From Planctomycetota bacterium (GTDB taxonomy: Bacteria; Planctomycetota; PUPC01; JABMSA01; JAUWKK01), in the NCBI GenBank assembly GCA_030614245.1, contig JAUWKK010000109.1, forward strand, positions 1 to 8,100: a stretch of 8,100 bases of DNA. The letters are read 5' to 3'. Below the pieces are notes generated by a model, which was not told where the DNA came from, did not search any database, and was given only the letters and a program-made list of their open reading frames with translations. The position numbers were made by a program, and so were the translations under genes. Numbering within the stretch: the stretch's first letter is position 1; each line of letters opens with the position of its first letter. This document shows, one piece after another, positions 1 through 5,608 of this stretch.

Positions 1-20
1 ACCACAGATGCACGCAGATT
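1..20 (+). repeat. Partial copy of the ACCACAGATG-type dispersed repeat
   Basis: The first 20 bases (ACCACAGATGCACGCAGATT) closely match the reverse complement of the right arm of the repeat at 695-724 (AACCACAGATGAACGCGGAT). They therefore look like the edge of another copy of the same family, in inverted orientation across pyrR. The copy may continue upstream of the window. I recall similar sequences as common dispersed elements in planctomycete-like genomes; that memory is not checked here. Confidence 0.5.
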
Positions 21-24
21 CTTC

Positions 25-53
25 TTGCCCCGTGCGGCGATGTGCGCTATAGT
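25..53 (+). promoter_or_regulatory. Candidate sigma-70 promoter of the pyr operon
   Basis: TTGCCC (25-30) and TATAGT (48-53) are separated by exactly 17 bases. They would start transcription near position 60, leaving a leader of roughly 45 nt before the pyrR start at 106. That is too short for the long antiterminator/terminator leader of Bacillus pyr operons. The match to consensus is moderate, and this is a pattern call only. Confidence 0.4.
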
Positions 54-105
54 CTCATTTGCTGGTATCTGGTATGGGGTAATTGCACAAGCGAGGTCGA
101 ATAGG

Positions 106-672
106 ATGCCGGAAGAAGAAAACTGTATTCTGGACAAAATCTGGATCGAACGCGCGATCCGGCGGATAGCATTTGAGATCATCGAACGGAACAAGACGGC
201 TGAGGGCCTCGCCGTTGTGGGCATCGAGCCCCGGGGCGCGGTGCTGGCGAGGCGGCTCGTCGATCAGATCAACAAGGCCGAAGATGCCGATGTGCCCGTC
301 GGAACGGTTGAGATCGCGCTGTATCGCGATGACCTCGACGAGCGGCCGCTGCAGACCGTCGTGCGCGGCACCGAGATCAATTTCGACGTCACCGGCAAAC
401 GCGTGATACTCGTCGACGACGTGCTGTTCACCGCGCGCAGCGTTCGTGCGGCGCTCGACCTGCTGATGGACCTCGGCCGGCCGCAGTTGATCCAGTTGGC
501 CGTGCTGATCGATCGTGGCCACCGCGAGCTGCCGATCGGCGCCGACTACGTCGGCAAACGCGTCGAGACGCTCGGCGCCGACCGTATCGATGTCCGCCTG
601 ATGGAGACGAACGGCGTCGAAGAGGTCGTGCATATTCTGAAACCGCGGATAAACACAGACAAACACAGATAA
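106..672 (+). CDS. pyrR: PyrR: pyr operon regulator / uracil phosphoribosyltransferase
   Basis: Cytosolic protein of 188 residues, close to the usual family length of about 180. PyrR proteins make UMP from uracil and PRPP, and many also bind pyr mRNA when UMP or UTP is high. The PRPP-binding loop is clear at residues 100-117 (VILVDDVLFTARSVRAAL). Other family blocks are VGIEPRGAVLARRL (38-51), IALYRDDL (70-77) and LIDRGHRELPIGADYVGK (134-151). The loop has T-A-R where many relatives have T-G-R. The ATG at 106 is chosen because GAGGT (93-97) lies 8 bases upstream; a TTG 81 bases further up, in frame, would overlap the promoter candidate and add no family sequence. Residues 182-188 (INTDKHR) and the stop are encoded by the repeat at 649-724, so the native end was probably near residue 180. 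First gene of an apparent pyrR-pyrB-pyrC operon. RNA-binding activity in this organism is inferred, not seen. Confidence 0.95.
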   Translation: MPEEENCILDKIWIERAIRRIAFEIIERNKTAEGLAVVGIEPRGAVLARRLVDQINKAEDADVPVGTVEIALYRDDLDERPLQTVVRGTEINFDVTGKRVILVDDVLFTARSVRAALDLLMDLGRPQLIQLAVLIDRGHRELPIGADYVGKRVETLGADRIDVRLMETNGVEEVVHILKPRINTDKHR

Positions 673-724
673 ACACAGATACTGATTCTTAATAATCCGC
701 GTTCATCCGCGTTCATCTGTGGTT
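649..724 (-). repeat. Hairpin repeat built of 10-bp tandem units
   Basis: The left arm is three consecutive 10-bp units at 651-680 (AAACACAGAC, then AAACACAGAT twice). A 14-base spacer follows (681-694). The right arm is three more units at 695-724 (ATCCGCGTTC twice, then ATCTGTGGTT). The arms are imperfectly complementary. Read as - strand RNA, nearly all mismatches become G-U pairs, giving a stem of about 30 bp with one C-U mismatch. Read as + strand RNA, the same positions are A-C or A-G mismatches. It overlaps the pyrR 3' end and fills most of the pyrR-pyrB gap. It resembles dispersed elements with ACCACAGATGAACGC edges; copy number cannot be judged here. Confidence 0.85.
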
Positions 725-743
725 GCCTTTCTCAGGAAGAGGT

Positions 744-759
744 AACCGCATCCGCGGTT
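744..759 (+). promoter_or_regulatory. Small stem-loop just upstream of the pyrB ribosome-binding site
   Basis: AACCGC (744-749) and GCGGTT (754-759) form a 6-bp stem with a 4-base ATCC loop, ending 10 bases before the GGAAGGG ribosome-binding site of pyrB. It might affect pyrB translation or be a PyrR target. I do not see the Bacillus PyrR-binding consensus in it. A 6-bp stem in GC-rich DNA can arise by chance. Confidence 0.25.
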
Positions 760-769
760 CTATGATTGT

Positions 770-776
770 GGAAGGG
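770..776 (+). promoter_or_regulatory. Ribosome-binding site fixing the pyrB start
   Basis: GGAAGGG at 770-776 ends 7 bases before the ATG at 784. It lies downstream of the alternative in-frame TTG at 766, so it can only serve the ATG. Confidence 0.7.
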
Positions 777-783
777 AAGCCCT

Positions 784-1725
784 ATGAGATGGATTCGCAA
801 GCACCTGCTGGGTCTCGAGGAGCTGTCGGCGGAGGAGATCACCGCCATTCTCGATACGGCCGATGCTTTCAGCGAGGTATCGCGGCGTCCACGAAAGAAA
901 GTGCCGACGCTGCAGGGCAAGGTCGTCGTCAATCTCTTCTTCGAGCCGAGCACGCGGACGCGCACGTCGTTCGGCCTCGCCGCTCGCCGGATGAGCGCCG
1001 ACGTGATAGATATCACCAGGGCGATGAGCAGTATCCAGAAGGGCGAAACGCTCATCGATACCGCCAGGAACATCGAGGCGATGGGGATCGACATAGTCGT
1101 CATCCGCCATTCGGCTCCGGGTGCGCCGCACCTGCTCGCGAAGGTGATGGACGCGAGCATTGTCAACGCCGGTGACGGCTGCCACGAGCATCCGACGCAG
1201 GCATTGCTCGACATCTACACGATCCGCCAGAAGAAAGGCCGCGTCGAGGGCCTGACCGTTGCGATCGTCGGCGACATCGGCCACAGTCGCGCGGCACGCT
1301 CGACCATCTGGGGACTCAAGAAACTCGGCGCCCGGGTCATAGTCGTCGGGCCGTCCACCCTCATCCCGAAACACATCACGAGGATGGGCGTCGAGGTCTG
1401 CTATCATTTCGATGATATTCTGCACGAACTGGACGTTATCAACCTGCTCAGAGTGCAGCGCGAGCGGCTGGAGAGCAGCCCGTTTCCGTCGACCCGCGAG
1501 TACGCGCGGCTCTTCGGAATGAACACCGCGCGGATGGCGAAGTCGAAGGACGATGTAATGATCATGGCGCCCGGGCCGATCAATCGCGGCGTCGAGATAA
1601 CGCCCGACGTCGCCGACGGCAAGCATTCCGTCATCCTCGAACAGGTGACGAACGGCCTCGCTGTGAGAATGGCCGTGCTGTATTTGGTTTCGGGGAAGCA
1701 GCCCGACAAGCTGAAAGTGAGATGA
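784..1725 (+). CDS. pyrB: Aspartate carbamoyltransferase catalytic chain (PyrB)
   Basis: Catalyses carbamoyl phosphate + L-aspartate to N-carbamoyl-L-aspartate, the committed step of pyrimidine synthesis, in the cytosol. The protein is 313 residues, typical for catalytic chains. The carbamoyl-phosphate site is FFEPSTRTRTSF (52-63). The mobile catalytic loop is SSIQKGETL (82-90, with Lys86), the IRHSAPGAPH block follows (107-116), and HEHPTQALLD (134-143) carries the conserved HPTQ. The aspartate-side motifs LLRVQRER and MAPGPINRG are present in the C-terminal half. All key residues I can check are intact. It lies 111 bases after pyrR, with the hairpin repeat in between, and 39 bases before pyrC. 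No pyrI regulatory-chain gene is visible. Pairing with a neighbouring active class I dihydroorotase is typical of ATCases that form an ATCase-DHOase complex (as in Aquifex); such a complex here is inference. The ATG at 784 is preferred over TTG 766 because of the ribosome-binding site between them. Confidence 0.97.
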   Translation: MRWIRKHLLGLEELSAEEITAILDTADAFSEVSRRPRKKVPTLQGKVVVNLFFEPSTRTRTSFGLAARRMSADVIDITRAMSSIQKGETLIDTARNIEAMGIDIVVIRHSAPGAPHLLAKVMDASIVNAGDGCHEHPTQALLDIYTIRQKKGRVEGLTVAIVGDIGHSRAARSTIWGLKKLGARVIVVGPSTLIPKHITRMGVEVCYHFDDILHELDVINLLRVQRERLESSPFPSTREYARLFGMNTARMAKSKDDVMIMAPGPINRGVEITPDVADGKHSVILEQVTNGLAVRMAVLYLVSGKQPDKLKVR

Positions 1726-1764
1726 CCCGGCGGGCCGGAGAACAAGCATCGGAGACACAAAGCA

Positions 1765-3051
1765 ATGTCTACACTGCTGATAAAGGGCGGACGTGTGATC
1801 TGCCCCGCGCAGGATATGGACCGGACGGCCGACGTGCTGGCGGATGACGGCAAGATCGCCGAGGTCGGCAAACTGGGCGGCGTGAAGGCCGACAGGACGA
1901 TTGACGCGAAAGGCCTGCTCGTGACGCCCGGCCTGATAGATATCCACGTGCATCTGCGCGAGCCCGGCTACGAGGAGGAAGAGACCATCGCGAGCGGGGC
2001 CGCGGCCGCGATTGCCGGGGGATTCACCACCGTGTGCTGCATGCCAAATACCGAGCCGCCCATCGACAGTGAGGCGTCGGCCGAGTTCGTGGTGCTGCAG
2101 GGGAAACGTGCCGGGCTGTGCAACGTCTATCCCATCGGCGCGATCACCACGGGCCGCAGGGGAGCCGAACTGTCCGAGATCGGTTCGCTCCGCCGAGGGC
2201 GGGCCGTCGCTTTCTCAGACGACGGCGATTGCGTCATGAATGCCGACGTAATGCGGAGCGCCCTGCAATATGCCAGGATGTTCGATAAGCCGATCATTGA
2301 CCATTGCGAGGACAAGAACCTCTCAAGCGGCGGCGTGATGCACGGCGGGTACGTCTCGATGGTGCTCGGGCTGGGCGGCATTCCGGCGGCGTCGGAAGAT
2401 GTAATCGTCAGCCGCGACATCATCCTGGCGGAGATGACCGGCTCGCTTCTTCACATAGCCCACGTCAGCACCGCCGGCGCGGTTGAGATGGTCCGCGTGG
2501 CCAAGGCGAAGGGTATCAGCGTCACCGCAGAGGCAACGGCGCACCACCTCGTGCTTACCGACGAATGCATCCGGACGTTCGATCCCAACTTTAAGATGAA
2601 TCCGCCTCTGCGCACTGCGGAAGACGTCGAGGCGCTCCGACGGGGGCTGCTCGACGGCACGATCGATGCCATCGTCTCCGACCACGCACCGCACTCGATC
2701 GAGAAGAAGCAGGTCGAGTTCTCATTCGCACCGTTCGGGGTGATCGGGCTGGAATCGACACTCGGCGTGCTCGCGACGGAGCTCGTCGCCGACGGCCTGC
2801 TCGATTGGCCGCAGTTCATCAGGCTCATGACCGTCAATCCCGCCCGTATAATGAGACTGCCCAAGGGCACGCTGTGCCCCGGAGCCGATGCCGATATCAC
2901 CATCATCGATCCGGAGAAGGAATGGGTGATCGACGTGGATGAATTCAAGTCGAAGGCCCGCAATTGCCCGTTCAACGGCCGCAAGGTGAAGGGCAAGGCC
3001 GTGGGGGCGATTGTCAGAGGCGATGTGAAGATGAGCCCGCGCGACCGATGA
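1765..3051 (+). CDS. pyrC: Class I dihydroorotase (PyrC)
   Basis: Cytosolic zinc amidohydrolase interconverting N-carbamoyl-L-aspartate and dihydroorotate. At 428 residues it has the class I (long) length. The N-terminal beta-sandwich part contains LLIKGGRVI, and the TIM barrel starts at PGLIDIHVHLREPGY (55-69), where His61 and His63 are metal ligands. Further expected ligands are Asp153 in FSDDGD, His180 in IIDHCED, His233 in IAHVSTAG and the catalytic Asp306 in SDHAPH. MPNTEPP (93-99) is also standard. Because all ligands are present this should be an active enzyme, not the degenerate PyrC' found beside PyrB in Pseudomonas. GGAG at 1751-1754 lies 10 bases before the ATG. It follows pyrB by 39 bases with no terminator, consistent with one transcript. 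No downstream pyr gene follows; a repeat and an unrelated NYN gene come next. Confidence 0.97.
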   Translation: MSTLLIKGGRVICPAQDMDRTADVLADDGKIAEVGKLGGVKADRTIDAKGLLVTPGLIDIHVHLREPGYEEEETIASGAAAAIAGGFTTVCCMPNTEPPIDSEASAEFVVLQGKRAGLCNVYPIGAITTGRRGAELSEIGSLRRGRAVAFSDDGDCVMNADVMRSALQYARMFDKPIIDHCEDKNLSSGGVMHGGYVSMVLGLGGIPAASEDVIVSRDIILAEMTGSLLHIAHVSTAGAVEMVRVAKAKGISVTAEATAHHLVLTDECIRTFDPNFKMNPPLRTAEDVEALRRGLLDGTIDAIVSDHAPHSIEKKQVEFSFAPFGVIGLESTLGVLATELVADGLLDWPQFIRLMTVNPARIMRLPKGTLCPGADADITIIDPEKEWVIDVDEFKSKARNCPFNGRKVKGKAVGAIVRGDVKMSPRDR

Positions 3052-3087
3052 GACATTTCAAGAAAGGCAAGCCCTGCAAACATCTCC

Positions 3088-3172
3088 GGTCATGCTGAGC
3101 TCTGCGCGAAGCATCTTTCGCGGCTTCCACGTTCGTCATGCCAAAGATTCTTCGTCAAACTCAGAATGACGG
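3088..3172. repeat. GTCATTCTGAG-type long inverted repeat
   Basis: The left arm at 3088-3118 contains GGTCATGCTGAGC and GAAGCATCTT. The right arm at 3144-3172, read in reverse complement, is CCGTCATTCTGAGTTTGACGAAGAATCTT. The outer TCAT-CTGAG block and the inner GAAG-ATCTT block match on both arms, with a variable middle. About 25 bases lie between the arms. Elements with these cores are, as far as I recall, dispersed in many bacterial genomes. It occupies most of the pyrC-to-NYN gap and could act as a transcript-end structure, although no T-run follows. Confidence 0.75.
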
Positions 3173-3202
3173 TACTTGTCATCACAGGCTCGACTGCCGA
3201 TA

Positions 3203-3913
3203 ATGCCTATCATCATAGACGGTTACAATTATTTGTACGCGCGCGGTGGCCTGGAGAAGCTGCTGCCATTCGACGATTTCGCCGAGGCTCGTGCCGACAT
3301 GCTCGAGTTCCTCGAACGCTATCGGAAGGTCGTCCGCCGAAAGGTGATCGTCGTGCTCGACGGCAGCCGCCCGGAAGGACCCGAAGGGCGCGGATGCGGA
3401 GGGCTCGTGGTCGTCTATCCCGACGCCGATGCCGACTCCGCCATCGAGGAGATCGTCCGGAACTTGCACTCGCGGCACGAGACGACAGTCGTCTCATCCG
3501 ATCAAGCCGTAAAGCGGGCCGTGACGAAGCTCGACGCCGTGGCCGTCGGCTCGGGGAAGTTCCACAGGCTGGCCGTCAAGGAAGTCGAACGCCGCCGACA
3601 CGCGAGGCGCGATCCGCAGCAGAAGCACGATCCGCCGGCGGCCGACGACGTGACGCACTGGGAGCAGCAGTTCGCTGCGGCCGGCGGCAAGAATGGCGAC
3701 GAGGCTGGCACACGGCGCCGCATCGAGCGTGACCCGAGCCGGAAGAGCATCCCGCGGCAGGCTGCGGCGGAAGCCGAGAAGCACCAGAAAAGCGCCGTTC
3801 GCAGGCGGAAGCGGCCCCGCGCCGGCTCGACACCGCCGCGAAAAGACCTGCCACCCGGCAAGGATGAAGTCGACTACTGGCTGGAGCAATTCGGCGAGAA
3901 GTCCGATGGGTAG
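3203..3913 (+). CDS. YacP-like NYN-domain RNA nuclease with extended basic tail
   Basis: Predicted PIN-like, metal-dependent ribonuclease of the NYN/YacP family, soluble and cytosolic. The 236-residue protein has an N-terminal NYN domain at about 1-125: IIIDGYNYLY (3-12, Asp6 and Asn9), a central strand VIVVLDGS (48-55, Asp53), acidic YPDADADSAIEEI (72-84) and VVSSDQAV (96-103, Asp100). These fit the acidic active site of the family. YacP proteins are usually about 170 residues. Here a lysine/arginine-rich, probably disordered tail (126-236) adds two similar short segments, DDVTHWEQQF (148-157) and DEVDYWLEQF (221-230). The ATG at 3203 is chosen because the NYN motif begins immediately after it; the Shine-Dalgarno is weak. 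YacP of Bacillus (Rae1) cuts mRNA on the ribosome; whether this protein does the same is unknown. It follows the pyr operon after a 151-base gap containing a repeat, so it is probably a separate unit. Confidence 0.85.
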   Translation: MPIIIDGYNYLYARGGLEKLLPFDDFAEARADMLEFLERYRKVVRRKVIVVLDGSRPEGPEGRGCGGLVVVYPDADADSAIEEIVRNLHSRHETTVVSSDQAVKRAVTKLDAVAVGSGKFHRLAVKEVERRRHARRDPQQKHDPPAADDVTHWEQQFAAAGGKNGDEAGTRRRIERDPSRKSIPRQAAAEAEKHQKSAVRRRKRPRAGSTPPRKDLPPGKDEVDYWLEQFGEKSDG

Positions 3914-3938
3914 ACAGCCGCCATTGATTCGGCGCTGT
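3914..3938 (+). terminator. Weak terminator-like stem-loop after the NYN gene
   Basis: Directly after the TAG stop, ACAGCCGCC (3914-3922) pairs with GGCGCTGT (3931-3938), giving an 8-bp stem with one bulged base and an 8-base loop. Only three T residues end the stem (3938-3940). As an intrinsic terminator it is weak, and the vanZ-like gene starts 54 bases further on, so read-through is likely. Confidence 0.3.
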
Positions 3939-3992
3939 TTGAGACATACCCGCGTGCGGCGTAACTGTGCCGCCTGACGGAGAAGACCATAG

Positions 3993-4406
3993 ATGCAAAC
4001 AGGCTCGTCTCGAATCGCGCAGCGGATGGCGGCGTGGTATCCGCCGGTTGCGATGATGACGATGATATTCATGGCATCGAGTTTGCCCTTTAAGACGAAG
4101 ATGCCTCATATCGGGGGCGGCGACAAGCTGCTGCACGGCTTCGCCTACGCCGTGCTCGCGGTGCTGTGCTGCCGGGCGCTGTTCACGAGGAACCTGTCGG
4201 CTTATGTGATGCTCGGCGGCTTCGTCATTGCGGCCGTCTACGGCATGACGGACGAGTTCCATCAGACGCTCGTTCCATTGCGTTCGGGCGACGCGTATGA
4301 CGTTCTGGCCGACGTGGTCGGCTCATCGCAGGGCGCGGTCTTGTGGTACGTGTATCAGTACTTCCGGCGGAGACGTAAGGGTGAGCCGCGCGAACGGCCC
4401 ATGTAG
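3993..4406 (+). CDS. VanZ-like family small membrane protein
   Basis: Integral inner-membrane protein of 137 residues with four predicted hydrophobic segments: about 15-32, 46-64, 69-86 and 104-124, then a basic cytoplasmic tail RRRRKGEPRERP. VanZ-family signatures are visible: DKLLH (44-48) at the start of the second segment, YGMTDEFHQ (83-91) after the third, and a D-x-x-x-D-x-x-G pattern (Asp103, Asp107, Gly110), where many relatives have D-x-x-x-N-x-x-G. VanZ itself confers low-level teicoplanin resistance in enterococci, but most family members have no known role and resistance should not be assumed. GGAGAAG (3979-3985) lies 7 bases before the ATG. The last codon (Met137) and the TAG stop sit inside the 34-bp palindrome at 4400-4433. 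It lies 79 bases after the NYN gene, same strand. Confidence 0.85.
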   Translation: MQTGSSRIAQRMAAWYPPVAMMTMIFMASSLPFKTKMPHIGGGDKLLHGFAYAVLAVLCCRALFTRNLSAYVMLGGFVIAAVYGMTDEFHQTLVPLRSGDAYDVLADVVGSSQGAVLWYVYQYFRRRRKGEPRERPM

Positions 4407-4433
4407 GGGCGGTTCGCGAACCGCCCCTACATG
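4400..4433. repeat. 34-bp perfect palindrome (TAGGGGCGG type)
   Basis: The half-site CATGTAGGGGCGGTTCG (4400-4416) is followed without spacer by its exact reverse complement (4417-4433). Transcribed, it would form a very stable GC-rich hairpin on either strand. No T-run follows, so it is not a classic intrinsic terminator. TAGGGGCGG...CCGCCCCTA palindromes are, to my recollection, widespread dispersed elements in several phyla. It contains the stop codon of the vanZ-like gene and ends 17 bases before the next start codon, leaving the AAGGAT ribosome-binding site just outside it. Confidence 0.9.
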
Positions 4434-4450
4434 ATATTAAGGATTTGCCG

Positions 4451-5455
4451 ATGGCCAGGGCTGTCGCACTTATCTCCGGCGGGCTTGACAGCACCCTGGC
4501 CGCGTGGGTGATGAAGGATCAGGGCGTCGAGGTGCATGGACTGACGGGGCTTTCCATCTTCCATCCCGGCTTTCATCGCGGGCTGACACATCCCGGCGCC
4601 GAGGCCGCGGCACAGTTTCTCGGCATCCCGCTGAAGACAATCGATACCACCGAGGCGCTCCTTGCCATGGTAAAGCACCCGAAGCACGGGCTCGGCGGGC
4701 ACTTGAATCCCTGCATCGATTGCCGAATCTATCTGTTGCAGCAGGCGAAGCAGTATCTTTCGGAGATCGGCGGCGATTTCATCGTCACGGGCGAAGTGCT
4801 CGGCCAGCGGCCGATGTCGCAGCGGCGCGATCCGATGCGGACCGTGGCCAGGGAAGCCGGCGTCGAGGGGATAGTCGTCCGCCCGCTCTGCGCGAAGATG
4901 CTCGAGCCGACAATCCCCGAGCAGCAGGGGCTGATCGACCGCGAGAAGCTCCACGACGTGCACGGCCGCGGCCGCAAGCCGCAGATGGCCCTCGCACGCA
5001 AGATCGGCCTGACGGATTACCCCAGCCCCGCCGGCGGATGTCTATTGACCGATCCAGGTTTCTCCGCGCGAATGGCCGAACTGATGGCGCACTGCGACCC
5101 GACGGCTGCGGACGTCGAGCTGTTGAAGGTCGGCCGCCATTTCCGGCTCGACGACGGCAGCAAGGTCGGTGTCGGCCGTGATGAGTTGGATAACGAGCAT
5201 CTGGACGAGATGGCTGTCGAAGGTGACGCGCTGCTGGAACTATCCGGCGTCACCGGCCCGCTCACGCTGCTGCGCGGCGAGGCGAGCGATGCGAACCTGG
5301 AAATCGCCGGAGCGCTGACGGCCCGTTTCAGCAGGGCGAAACAGATACCATCGGCGCGGATCAGCATCAGGCCTGTCGGCCGCGCTGAGACCGCCATTAC
5401 GGTTGACCCTCAGTTGGCAGCGAGCTTGAAAATGATAGAGCCTGCTGGGAGGTGA
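4451..5455 (+). CDS. PP-loop ATPase, MnmA/ThiI-like tRNA thiolation family protein
   Basis: Predicted cytosolic ATP-pyrophosphatase that adenylates a substrate, probably a tRNA uridine, for sulfur insertion. The protein is 334 residues. The PP-loop SGGLDS is at 9-14. NPCIDC (86-91, Cys88 and Cys91) sits where MnmA carries its first catalytic cysteine, TGEVLGQRPMSQ (113-124) follows, and SPAGGCLLT (192-200, Cys197) fits the second active-site cysteine. From about 230 (LLKVGRHFRLDDGSKVGVGR) the C-terminus resembles the NFACT-R-like RNA-binding module linked to this subfamily. Such proteins are often annotated as tRNA-specific 2-thiouridylase or as ThiI. It is not canonical MnmA: that signature and its length are different, and no THUMP or rhodanese domain of ThiI is seen. 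AAGGAT (4439-4444) precedes the ATG at 4451 by 6 bases, so the TTG two codons earlier is not used. The target base is unknown. Confidence 0.85.
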   Translation: MARAVALISGGLDSTLAAWVMKDQGVEVHGLTGLSIFHPGFHRGLTHPGAEAAAQFLGIPLKTIDTTEALLAMVKHPKHGLGGHLNPCIDCRIYLLQQAKQYLSEIGGDFIVTGEVLGQRPMSQRRDPMRTVAREAGVEGIVVRPLCAKMLEPTIPEQQGLIDREKLHDVHGRGRKPQMALARKIGLTDYPSPAGGCLLTDPGFSARMAELMAHCDPTAADVELLKVGRHFRLDDGSKVGVGRDELDNEHLDEMAVEGDALLELSGVTGPLTLLRGEASDANLEIAGALTARFSRAKQIPSARISIRPVGRAETAITVDPQLAASLKMIEPAGR

Positions 5456-5473
5456 CGCGCCACTGTGTTTCCC

Positions 5474-5563
5474 AGCCCCCGAAGGGGCGAAATAGAACAG
5501 CCCACGGCCACGCCGTGGGCCAAGTTGGAACGCAATAGCTTGAGCCCTGAAGGGGCGAAATAG
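5474..5563. repeat. Composite repeat: two GAAGGGGCGAAATAG direct repeats around a hairpin
   Basis: AGCCCCCGAAGGGGCGAAATAG (5474-5495) recurs as AGCCCTGAAGGGGCGAAATAG (5543-5563). Between them GCCCACGGC (5500-5508) and GCCGTGGGC (5512-5520) form a perfect 9-bp stem with a 3-base CAC loop. Each direct repeat also contains its own small CCCC-GAA-GGGG or CCCT-GAA-GGGG hairpin. The element fills most of the gap between two convergent genes and could slow polymerase on both strands, but has no T-run. I recall similar composites as dispersed elements in planctomycete-like genomes; this is unchecked. Confidence 0.8.
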
Positions 5564-5608
5564 TGCCGGGAATGCGCATTAACCATACAGGCCGCAGATT
5601 TTCATCCG

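Noticed and set aside
651..724. CRISPR array from the 10-bp repeating units
   Set aside because: Units are only 10 bp, directly adjacent without spacers, and the two triplets are inverted relative to each other.
760..1953. 397-codon open frame on the - strand across pyrB and the start of pyrC
   Set aside because: It is antisense to two intact genes with clear catalytic motifs, its translation is rich in His, Arg and Asp without recognisable motifs, and such frames are expected in GC-rich DNA.
3176..3204. TTGTCA - 17 bases - GATAAT promoter for the NYN gene
   Set aside because: The -10 overlaps the ATG at 3203, so transcription would start inside the coding region after the essential first codons. 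The NYN motif begins right at this ATG, so a later start is not plausible.
3993..4406. Glycopeptide resistance gene vanZ
   Set aside because: Only family-level similarity is visible and no other van genes lie nearby, so a resistance role is unsupported.
5500..5520. Intrinsic terminator between the convergent genes
   Set aside because: The stem is strong but neither strand shows a T-run directly after it, and the stem belongs to a larger repeat, so it is listed as a repeat instead.
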